A stretch of 64,000 bases of DNA from contig NZ_JAVKCA010000007.1 in assembly GCF_040222955.1 (NCBI RefSeq), positions 620,001-684,000 of the forward strand, read 5' to 3'. The position numbers and the translations under genes were made by a program. The stretch is from Marinoscillum sp040222955 (GTDB taxonomy: Bacteria; Bacteroidota; Bacteroidia; Cytophagales; Cyclobacteriaceae). The notes under the pieces were generated by a model that did no database searches, was not told the DNA's origin, and saw only the letters and a list, made by a program, of their open reading frames with translations. This document shows, piece after piece, positions 28,860 through 38,700 of the stretch. The stretch's first letter is position 1. Every line of letters starts with the position of its first letter.

Positions 28860-31206
28860 TTTTTATCTCGTTTGTATCAATGGTAAAATAAAATACACTC
28901 CCTTCTCCGGGTTCTGATTCTACCCAAATCTTCCCATTATGAAGCTCAACGATCTTCTTACAATGGGACAGCCCTATCCCCGTACCATCAAATGTCTTTC
29001 GGGAATGTAGGCGTTTGAACATTACAAAAACCTCTTCAATATATTCAGGGCCTATCCCAATTCCATTATCCCTTACGGAAAAAATCCATGCACGACCATG
29101 TTTCTTGCTTTTTATCTCAATAACTGGTACTCTATCCGGCTTTCTGAACTTAATGCCATTGGTGATCAGATTTTGAAGCAGCAACTCAATCTCAGTGGGG
29201 TAACCTGAAATCGTTGGCAATTTACCAACTGTAATTGTAGCCTGGCTATTCTTAATTAAAGAATCTAAACTCAAGAGAACGTTTTTCATGGATTGATTTA
29301 AATCCACAGTCTCAAACTCCTTTGGACTGCTCAAACGCGCATAATCCAATAACCCGGCAATCAATGTTTCCATTCTGTTCAATGCGCTCAAAATGGTATC
29401 CGAATATCTCCTGGCACCAGTATCCAGGTTTTCACCGTAATCTTCAAAAAGAATGTTTAAGTAGTTCTTTATGGTCAAAATCGGTTCTCTCAGGTCATGG
29501 GACGCTATATAGGCAAACTGTTCCATCTCAGCACTCTTAGATTCCAATATGGCATAATTTTTTAATTTTTCCTCATTTCGCTTTCGTTCGGTGATGTCCA
29601 CGCTTACGCCTAAAAGTCCTGTCACGTTACCCTCAGAGTTCACAATGGGTATTTTGGAAGTCAGAAACCAGTGTTTGTTGTTTTCACCCAAATCCATACT
29701 TGTTTCCCTGGACAATATGGGAATGCCGGTCTTCATCACCTCCACGTCTTCCTTTCTGGAAATATCTGCAGACTCCTTTGGAAACAACTCATGGTCCGTC
29801 TTCCCTATCACGGTAGAAGAATCCTCCAGTCCCATCAGTTCCAACTCACTCTTATTGATCATCGTCTTGCGCGAGAGAAGATCCTTGGTGTAAATATTAA
29901 TAGGAATGTTATCTATCAGCATCTGAAGCAAAGCGCTTTCTTCAGAAATTTTGATTTCAGCCCGCTTCCTCACATCAATGTCCTGAAAGGTACCCCTCAA
30001 CCTTATCACTTTGCCATCCCTGAGAATGGGGGTTCCGATCGACTTGACCCATTTATCCTCTCCAGTAGCCGTGACAATCATCAGTTCCACATCGTAGGGT
30101 TCTCCTGTGGCAATACACCGCTCCACGGTAGTTTCAATATTGGCCCTATGTTTCCCTTCTTTGAAAAAATTAATACCCGTAGCCAAATCAGGCTCAAAAT
30201 CCGGGGGCACCCCATGAAGCTCCTTGGTCATATCAGACCAGGCTACTTTCTGAGCTTCCAAATCCACCTCCCAGGTGCCGATTCTGGCCGCACTGGTGGT
30301 CGCATTCAAAAGTTCCACTTTCTCCGCCAAAAGGGCCGTTCGTTCTATCACTATTTTCTCCAGGTTCGCATTGGTATCTCTCAGTGCCCGGGCAACCTGA
30401 GACCTTCTGATGTCTGTGCTGTTCAGTTCCATAGCAATGATGGAAATGAAGACCAGTGCAATCATAAGAATGGACAATCCGAAAATGGTGAGACCAGTCT
30501 CGGGGCTTATCTGCCCGGTCTCCCAGTAGTTAATCACCAGATAGCCCAAAACGAGTATGGATCCACCTATCAGCGGAAACATTCGCTTGGCAAGTAGATT
30601 GCCTGGCTTTTTACCTATCAAAAGTCTGGTAAAGCCCAGTGAAGGGTGAATCAATGAAGACACCATAGAACCCAGAAAAAATAAGACAGAAGTATGGATG
30701 GCCATGGATGATATAAACACGAGCTTTCCCTCCCCGGAAATTCCGTATACAAATCCTATAATGGCAAAGAAGGAAATTACTGTCACGCAATGAAGCAGAT
30801 ACTGGCTCACTTTACGCCATATGAGAGCTTCAGTGTAGATACCGATGTGAGCCAGTGCTAAAAGCATGAAACAGAGGGCTGTACCTGCCGACATAAGTCC
30901 GGGAACAAAAAAACTTTGAAGACCTATTTGAAGCCCTGTGAGGTTTTCGAGAAACGACAGACATGCAACAACAAGCAGAATGCCTGCAAGAGGGATTTTG
31001 AAGAAGTCTTTCCTATAATAGGTACTTAGGAGCACCCCGCCTGTTAAGAAGAAACAGAGGGCTGTATTGAACTTCATGGAGGGCCAAGACTGGACAATTA
31101 TCTGAACTGACTCTATGCCCTGCAGCCAGCCGTACATTACCACCAAGGCGGTCAGAAGGGTGAGGTAAGCTGCGCCTCTGTAGATTAATGAAAATTGGTA
31201 ATTCAT
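28843..31206 (-). CDS. Membrane-bound PAS sensor histidine kinase
   Basis: The 787-residue protein has about eight hydrophobic helices in the first ~265 residues, a short coiled coil, and two PAS/PAC domains (ARIGTWEVDLEAQKVAWSD near 310; ALLQMLIDNIPINIYTKD near 435). These are followed by a HisKA-type dimerisation helix with the phospho-His in FAYIASHDLREPILTIKNY, and a HATPase domain (FSVRDNGIGIGPEYIEEVF, KTFDGTGIGLSHCKKIVEL). The HisKA variant with SHDLREP is common in phytochrome-like and Bacteroidota kinases paired with Rcp1-like receivers, matching the downstream gene. The membrane part is not of a class I can name; it could sense a membrane or redox signal. Confidence 0.92.
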   Translation of the reverse strand: MNYQFSLIYRGAAYLTLLTALVVMYGWLQGIESVQIIVQSWPSMKFNTALCFFLTGGVLLSTYYRKDFFKIPLAGILLVVACLSFLENLTGLQIGLQSFFVPGLMSAGTALCFMLLALAHIGIYTEALIWRKVSQYLLHCVTVISFFAIIGFVYGISGEGKLVFISSMAIHTSVLFFLGSMVSSLIHPSLGFTRLLIGKKPGNLLAKRMFPLIGGSILVLGYLVINYWETGQISPETGLTIFGLSILMIALVFISIIAMELNSTDIRRSQVARALRDTNANLEKIVIERTALLAEKVELLNATTSAARIGTWEVDLEAQKVAWSDMTKELHGVPPDFEPDLATGINFFKEGKHRANIETTVERCIATGEPYDVELMIVTATGEDKWVKSIGTPILRDGKVIRLRGTFQDIDVRKRAEIKISEESALLQMLIDNIPINIYTKDLLSRKTMINKSELELMGLEDSSTVIGKTDHELFPKESADISRKEDVEVMKTGIPILSRETSMDLGENNKHWFLTSKIPIVNSEGNVTGLLGVSVDITERKRNEEKLKNYAILESKSAEMEQFAYIASHDLREPILTIKNYLNILFEDYGENLDTGARRYSDTILSALNRMETLIAGLLDYARLSSPKEFETVDLNQSMKNVLLSLDSLIKNSQATITVGKLPTISGYPTEIELLLQNLITNGIKFRKPDRVPVIEIKSKKHGRAWIFSVRDNGIGIGPEYIEEVFVMFKRLHSRKTFDGTGIGLSHCKKIVELHNGKIWVESEPGEGSVFYFTIDTNEIKNETES

Positions 31207-31298
31207 CTATTTTGTTTTCACCAGAACAGCATCTGTAATATACAAAAAGCCATTGACTGGAATTCAAAACTGCAAGATGAGCAAAAACTTTACCTTTT

Positions 31299-32225
31299 CT
31301 AAAAATATCGGGGGGTTACGATCTTTGACTTAGAGAATACAAATCGGTAATTGAGCATTATCTCATGAGAGCCGGTGGTTACCTGACTTAGCTCGGAGAG
31401 GGTATAGTCATAGGCATACCCCAGCTTGAGTTGAGGAGAGAGCTGAATATCCAGCAAAAGGCTGAGTGCGTCAAATGATCGGTATGAAACACCGATCCAT
31501 AGCTTATCATCCAGGATCAGGTTGGCATTAAAGTCGAATTCAACAGGTGCCCCACCCACAGATTTCACCAGCACACTGGGCTTCAATTTTACCAGTGGAG
31601 ATAAGTCCACCAAAAACCCGAAGGTTCCAAAAAAGTGAGGAACTTCCACGGAACTGAAGCCATCAGCATTATTAGCATCTCCCTCTCCTGCCCAGGAGTT
31701 TTTGAGGGCGGTGGGTACTGATATACCTGCATAGTAGCGTTTGCCATATAGGTAAAGCCCCAGTCCAAAGTTTGGCAAAAGAGCCGAGCCACTATACTGG
31801 AGATTGGGGTCATTGGCTCCTATCTCATCATAATTCACCTTTGAAGAAGTTAAACCTCCCTGAAGCCCCATGGAAAGCATGGCATTACGCATCTGAATTC
31901 TGTACGCATACGACAAATTCAAAGTGCTTTGGGTGGTAACTCCTATTCGGTCGCAAGAAAAAACAGCGCCCAAGGCGATGTTTTTATCTGGAATCGGTGA
32001 ATGAATGGAAAAGGTGTGCGTCACAGGTGCTCCATCGATCCCCACCCACTGGATCCTGGAAAGTGCCGTGGCACTGATAGACTCATGACTCCCAGCGTAT
32101 GCGGGGTTGAGCACCAATCCATTAAACATATACTGAGTGAACATGGGACGCTGCTGGGCCCGTGTTGTGAGATTTAAGAAGAAAAAAAATAATGCAAAAA
32201 TGGTGATTGTCCGCAAAAAGTTCAT
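31299..32225 (-). CDS. PorP/SprF family type IX secretion membrane protein
   Basis: The protein is of the PorP/SprF family: signal peptide (TITIFALFFFFLNLTTRAQQ), the signature MFTQYMFNGLVLNPAYAGSH, then a beta-barrel pattern ending in HEIMLNYRFVFSKSKI. The start is placed at ATG 32225 (MNFLRT) rather than the first Met at 32255, because the signal peptide begins there. PorP/SprF proteins work with specific type IX cargo carrying the gliding-type (CHU_C, type B) C-terminal domain; SprF is needed for export of SprB. The only such cargo in the window is the 3297-residue adhesin at 40375-50268, which is not adjacent, so the pairing is only possible. Confidence 0.9.
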   Translation of the reverse strand: MNFLRTITIFALFFFFLNLTTRAQQRPMFTQYMFNGLVLNPAYAGSHESISATALSRIQWVGIDGAPVTHTFSIHSPIPDKNIALGAVFSCDRIGVTTQSTLNLSYAYRIQMRNAMLSMGLQGGLTSSKVNYDEIGANDPNLQYSGSALLPNFGLGLYLYGKRYYAGISVPTALKNSWAGEGDANNADGFSSVEVPHFFGTFGFLVDLSPLVKLKPSVLVKSVGGAPVEFDFNANLILDDKLWIGVSYRSFDALSLLLDIQLSPQLKLGYAYDYTLSELSQVTTGSHEIMLNYRFVFSKSKIVTPRYF

Positions 32226-32383
32226 GAGGACGAAGCTACCCTCAAAGCAGATCAACAGCTCCTGATTTTCGACAACAAGGGGTACTTTCGGGTTAGAAAT
32301 AGTTATTTCAGCGGTGATTCACAAAATACTACCGTCGGGCTGCGGGTTAGCTTCGGCGAATGGTTATTTCATCTCAAATTTGA

Positions 32384-33229
32384 TTAGGATATTTCCTGGC
32401 AAATCCCGGTCATTCTCAGGAGGCCATCATCCAAAAACACCTTGCCGTGCTCCTTAAATTTCTTAGTCCCGGATTTACAAATCACCCGGTACTGGGTGTG
32501 ATATTCGCCCCTGTCTGCAATCGCGCGATTAAGCAATCCCCGCACTCGTGTGACGTCATCAGGGTGTATCACATCGAAAAATGCTTCTCCATCTCCAGTG
32601 AAATCTGATTCGTCATACTCGAAAAGCTCAAACATCTGATCATTCCACTCCAAACGGTTGTTTCGCTCTATCCAATGCCAGAAACCAATCTTTCCAGTCT
32701 CAATGGCCATTTCCAACAGTTGCTTACTCTTTCTATGGTCGTCCTCAAGTCTCTTTCTATCGGTAATCACTTCAGTGGACATAATAACTCCACCTATCAC
32801 TCCGAATTTATCAAACCAGGGTAGAATCTCCCACTTAAGCCAAATGACGCTCCCGTCTTTTTTGATCAGTCGATCTTCCTCATTTCGAAGCTTCTCACCC
32901 TTCAGCGCTCTTCGGTGATAAGATGCCCATTTATCCATGTTCTCCGTTCCGTAGAACACCTCATAGTAACTTGAGCCTGTAATGTCATTCTCAGCCAACC
33001 CATAATCTCTGTACCACCTGTCACTGACCACCAGAAATTTCATCTCGCGATCAAACAAAGCAATTGCGCCAGGCGCATATTTCACAAATACAGACAGTAG
33101 ATTTTGGGCGTGTTTCCGCTCCGAAATCTCCTTGATGAGCTCGATAGAGAGCATCTCCGAATGTCCATTAAAGGGTTTTCTTTCACCAATTTCTTCCATA
33201 ATGTTCCTTTCGTCTAACGACATACGCAA
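32384..33229 (-). CDS. PAS-only signalling protein without output domain
   Basis: The 281-residue protein has a short N-terminal helix with an SIELIKEISERKHAQNLLSV segment and two PAS domains (LSVFVKYAPGAIALFDREMK; AIETGKIGFWHWIERNNRL), the second with a PAC motif. It ends directly after the second PAS domain, with no HisKA, HATPase, GGDEF or receiver domain. Nothing suggests a frameshift in the following sequence, though I cannot rule out an old truncation. The first PAS domain is very like one in the hybrid kinase at 35724-39725 (APAAIAMLDENLTYLAVSS), so it may modulate that kinase by PAS-PAS contact. It follows the LytTR regulator gene by about 58 bp. Confidence 0.85.
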   Translation of the reverse strand: MRMSLDERNIMEEIGERKPFNGHSEMLSIELIKEISERKHAQNLLSVFVKYAPGAIALFDREMKFLVVSDRWYRDYGLAENDITGSSYYEVFYGTENMDKWASYHRRALKGEKLRNEEDRLIKKDGSVIWLKWEILPWFDKFGVIGGVIMSTEVITDRKRLEDDHRKSKQLLEMAIETGKIGFWHWIERNNRLEWNDQMFELFEYDESDFTGDGEAFFDVIHPDDVTRVRGLLNRAIADRGEYHTQYRVICKSGTKKFKEHGKVFLDDGLLRMTGICQEIS

Positions 33230-33287
33230 CTAAAGCAGCCCGATAGGGCGCCAATCTTACACCATGGTTGGAAAAATGGTCAGGGAA

Positions 33288-33986
33288 TTACAGGGTCTTA
33301 ATACTCTCCATCAGATGTGCTCTGTATGAAGTACTTACAGGGATGATTTTATCCGCTATCTGAAGATTTCCCTGGTCAATATTTTTTATTTTATCAATAC
33401 GAACGATGAAGGAGCGATGCACCCTTACAAACTCACTATCTGGGAGGCTTTCCTCGGTATCTTTCAGTTTGCCGTAGACTACGTGCGTTTTCTCCTTGGT
33501 ATGAATCTTCACATAGTCCCCGTATGCTTCCACATAAAGAACATCCTTCAGATCAAGGTTAACCAGCAGTGAATCTGATTTCACAAAAAGATGTTTGGAG
33601 TCTGAAGTGACGGGCGCCTTGCCATCTATGTTGGCTTTGGCTTTGGTCACGGCTTTGAGAAACCTTGCAAAATTCTCTATGGGCTTAACCAAATAGTCGG
33701 CCACATCAAACTCAAATGCCTGCACGGCAAATTTCTCCTGTGAGGTAATCAAAATAACCTGAGGCTTCACCTGAAGGCTTGCCAAAATTTCCATACCCGT
33801 CAGGTCTGGCATCTGAACATCCAGAAAAACAATGTCTGGCTTCAATTCGACTATAGCCGTCGCGCCTTTGATTGAATTTTGATAGGTGCCTACCAACTTT
33901 AGAAAATCGGTTTTTTCAACTAGTGAAGAAACGATCTTCAATGCCACCATATCATCGTCTATTGCAATACAAGTAAGCCGTTCCAT
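33288..33986 (-). CDS. LytTR-family response regulator
   Basis: The 232-residue protein has a receiver domain (IAIDDDMVALKIV, phospho-Asp in DIVFLDVQMPDLTGME, the ITSQEK switch region, DYLVKPIENF) and a C-terminal LytTR DNA-binding domain (VLYVEAYGDYVKIHTKEK, FVRVHRSFIVRIDKIKNID). It has the length and layout typical of LytR/AlgR/AgrA regulators. LytTR domains bind pairs of ~9-bp direct repeats spaced about 21 bp start to start. Repeats of exactly this spacing occur at 39907-39959 and 40120-40172, upstream of the small RNAs, and this gene is the only LytTR gene in the window. It follows the CheY-like gene by 10 bp. Confidence 0.95.
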   Translation of the reverse strand: MERLTCIAIDDDMVALKIVSSLVEKTDFLKLVGTYQNSIKGATAIVELKPDIVFLDVQMPDLTGMEILASLQVKPQVILITSQEKFAVQAFEFDVADYLVKPIENFARFLKAVTKAKANIDGKAPVTSDSKHLFVKSDSLLVNLDLKDVLYVEAYGDYVKIHTKEKTHVVYGKLKDTEESLPDSEFVRVHRSFIVRIDKIKNIDQGNLQIADKIIPVSTSYRAHLMESIKTL

Positions 33987-33996
33987 TATATCAAAT

Positions 33997-34362
33997 CTAA
34001 TAAGTTTTCATTGCTTGATCCACCGCTTTTGTGAACATTTCCAAACTTTCCACTGGCTTGTAGAGGTATTCAGAGATGCGATTCTTGAAGAGTTCTGATT
34101 TATAGTTCCGTTCTGTGGTAACCACGATGATTTTGGGCATATAATCCAGCACCTCCAGCATTTCGTAACCATCCAGCCCGGGCATCATCAAATCGAGAAA
34201 AATCAAGTCAGGCTTATGTTTGGTAACGGCTAGCGCACCATCCGCAGATCCTGAACTCTCTTCTACAAGAATGAGTCTTACATCCTGCCTGATCAATCCC
34301 TTTAGGATCGCTCGTGAGGCAAAATCGTCATCTATTATTACACATCTGATTTGCTTAGTCAT
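33997..34362 (-). CDS. CheY-like single receiver protein
   Basis: The 121-residue protein is a lone receiver domain with the acidic pocket (CVIIDDDFASRAIL), phospho-Asp in DLIFLDLMMPGLDGYEML, the VVTTERN switch Thr and the Lys in YLYKPVESLEMF. Its start overlaps the stop of the HPt-protein gene by 4 bp (ATGA), which indicates translational coupling. It probably takes phosphate from that HPt domain and either competes with or relays to the LytTR regulator next door. No output domain is present. Confidence 0.93.
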   Translation of the reverse strand: MTKQIRCVIIDDDFASRAILKGLIRQDVRLILVEESSGSADGALAVTKHKPDLIFLDLMMPGLDGYEMLEVLDYMPKIIVVTTERNYKSELFKNRISEYLYKPVESLEMFTKAVDQAMKTY

Positions 34363-35624
34363 ACTTTATATTTCTTTAGATTTTCCAGTGCTTCATCAGC
34401 ACTTTCCATGAACTCATTTAGCCTGGTTTCCAGTTCGGTATGATCCTCGCCAGTAGTAATTTCTTCTATGTACTGCAGCGCCTCCGCAATATCCTGTCGC
34501 TGAAGGCTCGCAAAATTGGGTTTCATCTTATGGGCAATCCGGCCAATCAACTCAGCATCCTCCTGGATCATGGCTTTCCTGAGATCATCCATGTCCATGG
34601 TAAGGGATACCAATATAGTCTGAAAAATATCTTTCACAAGTGAGAAATCCCCACCAGTAATTCCAAACAGGTAAGGAAATTCATTCTTACTCAAGGTTAC
34701 ACTGGCCTTGAAAACCGGTGTTTTGTAAGCCACTACTCTGCAATCAAATAACAAACGCAGGGTGGCTTCACTCTCAATGCTAAATTCACGTTCGCTCCCC
34801 ATCCTATCCGCCAACACTTTATAGCCCGCCGGTTCCGGGGCGCCAGAGATTTCGATTTCCAGTTGTTCTTGTTTCGGCAAATAGTCAAAGGCCACCTGCA
34901 CATGCCCGCTCTTCTGCTCCGTCAGCAGGTATCCTAACGCCTGGAAGACTACCTGGAGGATGCCTAAGCGATCCCCAATCAGGAACTTGGATTCAAAACT
35001 CACCACCGAGGTAAGCTTTAGCCCTCTTGATTTCATCATATTTGCGAAACACATCTCCACAGCCACGCTAATGTGTTCTACCCTAAAAGGCACCTCCTCC
35101 CTTGGGAAATTGATTTGTGAGTGGTGAACACCATGGATAAACCGATCGAAATAAGCCATAATGAGCCCTCTGGCAGGTGATACTTCCTTCTCACCTCTTT
35201 CAGATAACGACAGCTCTTTCAGGATATCCAGCGGCGTAGAGATTTTCAGGATAAACTCACGTAATTTCTCTTCGCTCTCTTCATCCTCAATAAAGGTAAC
35301 TGATTGTGTGCGATCTTCTATGAAAAGTATAATCTGAGCCCCATTTGATCCCTTGGAGGAGTGGGTCAACTGCAAATCATAAACGGCCTCTGTGCCTCCC
35401 ATATTCAGGCGAACACCGTGCATATTAAGATCCTCATTCAGGAGCAGTTGATCTCTTAGGGACGGTTTTTGGAGAAATGATTCAGTATCAAAAAGATCAT
35501 ACCCGACCGGGATGGGTGCCAGGGTATCGCATGATGCCAAAACTTTACCATCGGAAGATGCCAGAATAATCTGAGCGGAACCTTTCAGGTGTTGATACTT
35601 TATTTCTTCTAGGCTTAATGGCAT
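34359..35624 (-). CDS. Degenerate kinase-like protein with intact C-terminal HPt domain
   Basis: The 421-residue protein starts with a PAS-like region (AQIILASSDGKVLASCDTLA) and continues with a segment that aligns in layout with HisKA plus HATPase. The H-box His is missing, and the ATP lid glycines are absent (SGAPEPAGYKVLADRMG replaces the usual DNGxGI). The last ~110 residues form an HPt domain with the phospho-His motif IGRIAHKMKPNFASL, typical of Bacteroidota HPt domains. It therefore looks like a kinase fold turned into a phosphotransfer scaffold. It lies between the hybrid kinase, whose own HPt lacks the His, and two receivers, the natural place for a phosphorelay intermediate. The upstream gap of 99 bp holds a repeat like the small-RNA operators at 35676-35686. 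Confidence 0.78.
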   Translation of the reverse strand: MPLSLEEIKYQHLKGSAQIILASSDGKVLASCDTLAPIPVGYDLFDTESFLQKPSLRDQLLLNEDLNMHGVRLNMGGTEAVYDLQLTHSSKGSNGAQIILFIEDRTQSVTFIEDEESEEKLREFILKISTPLDILKELSLSERGEKEVSPARGLIMAYFDRFIHGVHHSQINFPREEVPFRVEHISVAVEMCFANMMKSRGLKLTSVVSFESKFLIGDRLGILQVVFQALGYLLTEQKSGHVQVAFDYLPKQEQLEIEISGAPEPAGYKVLADRMGSEREFSIESEATLRLLFDCRVVAYKTPVFKASVTLSKNEFPYLFGITGGDFSLVKDIFQTILVSLTMDMDDLRKAMIQEDAELIGRIAHKMKPNFASLQRQDIAEALQYIEEITTGEDHTELETRLNEFMESADEALENLKKYKV

Positions 35625-35723
35625 CTCCTGCTTTTTTCTTCAAAAATACCCCTTAGATACTCTTTATGTAAGGATACTCGGTGAGTGTTACTCAATGCAT
35701 GTTCAATACCTATCATTTCCAGT

Positions 35724-38700
35724 TCAAGTCTCCTGTATCCCGACATGTGTCAAAGCTTCTATTAAGCCCCCAAGTAAATCAGAAAGGCGACTGAAATCTA
35801 CCGGGGATATATCCCCTCTTAGTTGCTTCAAAAGAGGCGTCAAATCTGGTATGATACCACCGGTATTGAGTTTGGTCAGCGCCTCAACCCTGGCCTCTCT
35901 CATATGATGGTCGCCACCTTCCAGGGCAAAACGCAGATCACTGAGCAATCTGAGAAACTCGACCGAATAATAAATGAAAAGCTCCCTTTTGAAATCCTCA
36001 TCTCCAAGACTCATCTGTGCGATAGCTTCCTGACTAATCACCTCCCTGATTATCGTAGAATCCGCCTGATCATACCGAATGGATTCGCCAACAATTTTCG
36101 AATAAAGTTCATCCGGATCAAACGGCTTGCTAATGTACCCGTTCATTCCGGCCGAGAGTGCCTTCTCCTGGACCCCAAGCAAAACCGAGGCTGTGAGTGC
36201 ATAAATTGGAATAGCTTTCAAATGAGCGTTATTCAGTTTCCTGATTTCTCTGGTTGCTTCAAACCCATCCATGATGGGCATTTGGATGTCCATGAGAATC
36301 ATGCTGTAATCCTTTTTACCCGCCATCTGTAGGGCTTCCAACCCATTGACAGCAAAATCATATTTAAACCCCCATCTGTCCAGAAATTTGGCAAGAATCT
36401 CCCGGTTTGTTTTGTGATCTTCCGCCACCAATAACTTGATTCCGGTATTCGAATCTGGTGATGGAACCGCACCTACTTCTGAGTAGTCCTGCTTAAGTGA
36501 CTTCAGAGAACCGATAGGCAGCTTCAGGTCAAAGGTGAAAACGGACCCATTATCCACCTCACTTTCCACTGACACGTCCGAATCCATCATTTTAAGCAAT
36601 TCCCTGGTAATGGCCAGTCCCAGCCCGGTTCCTCCAAATTTTCTGGCGACATTGGTGCTGGCCTGGGTGAAATTTTCAAAAATAGTGTCAATCTTGTCAC
36701 CTGGGATTCCAATTCCTGTATCCGTGATAGTGAAACACAGCACTATCTCCTTTCCCACTCGCTCCTTTTCTACGATTTCGAACTTGACCATGCCTTCTTC
36801 TGTGAATTTGATGGCATTGCCCAGGAGGTTAGTCAGGATTTGAGTAATGCGAACAGGGTCTCCTACAAAGTTTTCAGGTAAGCCATTTTGATAATCAAGC
36901 AAAAACACCAGTCTCTTCTCATTGGTGCGAATAAGCATGGTCTGATAGACGTTCATGGCCACTTCCTTGAGATTGAAATCAATCAATTCAAGCTCCATCT
37001 TACCCGCCTCTATTTTGTTAAAATCGAGAATATCATTGATTAAAACCAAAAGATTTGAACTGGAAAACTTCAATAGCTTAAGGTTTTCCAACTGATCGGG
37101 CCTTGGATTTTCATATAACATGATGTTAGAAATACCAATGATGGCGTTCATCGGGGTCCTGATCTCATGGCTCATGGAGGATAAGAAGAATTCCTTCGCC
37201 TGTGACGCCTTTTCAGCCTCATTCTTTGCCAACTTCAGCTCTTCCTCCTGGGTAATCTGCCGGGTAATGTCTTCCGTGAAAACAATAATTCCCCCGATTT
37301 CTTTGTTGGATGCATACCATGGACGCACTTCCCACCTGAGCCATCGGCTCTGTCCATCCTCCATCTCAAACAGCTCTCTTTCCTTTCGGGATTCCTTGCC
37401 CTGAAGCCCGGCTTCATAGGCCCTCTTCCAGGTATCGGGTATCTTGGGAAACACCTCATAATGGTGCAACCCGATGAGGTCACGGTCTCCCAGGTGATAG
37501 TCCGCCTTCCACTGACTACTCACAGCCAGATAAGTGAGGTTTTCATCTAACATGGCAATAGCTGCCGGGGCAGAAAGCACAAAAGCCCGCAAGACATCCT
37601 GCTCTGACCGTAATCGACGCTCATATAGCTGCTTCTCAATATTAAATCCTATCCAGCCAGCCAGAATATTCACAAAGTCCGTCTCATTAGAATCGAAAAA
37701 TTCTGCACGCTGCTGGGTAGAACCAAAACTTATCGTCCCATAGAGTGTCCCATTCACCGAGATACTGGTTCCAATGAAGGACTGTACATTGAATGCCTTG
37801 AAGGTGCTGACCTCATTGAACTCAGATTGGCCTACATTCTCCACGGCTATGGTTTTCCCATGATCGTAGATCAGCTGACTGAAAGTATTCTCAAAGGGAA
37901 ACTTGTCCCCTTCTTTGATCGGTACGGGCTCAACTGAATAATACTTTCTAATCGTCACATAATCCCCAGCTACATGACTAATGATCCCGGAAGGCATTTT
38001 GAGGTACTCGCATGAGATCTTCAAGGCCTCTCCAATCTGCTGATCCATTGTCAAACTTGTATTGGAAAATATGATATTCAGGAGCTGTAATCCTTCCCGA
38101 TACCCTTCGGCATTACTCAGGATCTTCTTCTCGTAGGAGATGTCCCGCGCAAATACGGACACCCCTGTAATGTCGCCCTCTTCATTTTTGATGGGGTTAA
38201 AAAACTTCTGGAAATATCGCCTTACTCCATTATGCGTCAGCTGGTATTCAACATTAAATTTTTTCCCATCAAGAGATTTCATGTAATGCTGAAGCAGGTC
38301 CTGAAACATTTTATCACCAACATCCAGGCCACTTTCACCAATTTGGGGTTCACGGCCAACCAGCCATTTAATCAATGCTTTGTAAGTTCCGTTGGCAATT
38401 TTGTATCGCAGCTTTCTATCCACCGACCAGATGGCATCCTCAGTGTTTTCGATGAGCGCCTCAATGTTTTCCTTACTTTTTTGAACCTGCAGCTCATTGA
38501 ACTTTCTCTTAGAAATATCTCTGGATGAAGTCTGAAAAGACATCACTTCCCCATCGACGATAATGGGTTTGGTATAGGACTCCAGCCACAGATAATTGCC
38601 GGCGCTGGTCCTCATGCGATACTGAACCCCGCCTACTTCCTTTCCCTTGAGCGTTTGCATGTGCGGGTTTTCCTTTAAGCGCTCAGCATCTTCGGGATGC

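Noticed and set aside
29671..30597. Plus-strand frame of 308 codons
   Set aside because: It lies entirely antisense to the PAS histidine kinase, whose domains are clear in the minus-strand frame; composition is that of a shadow frame.
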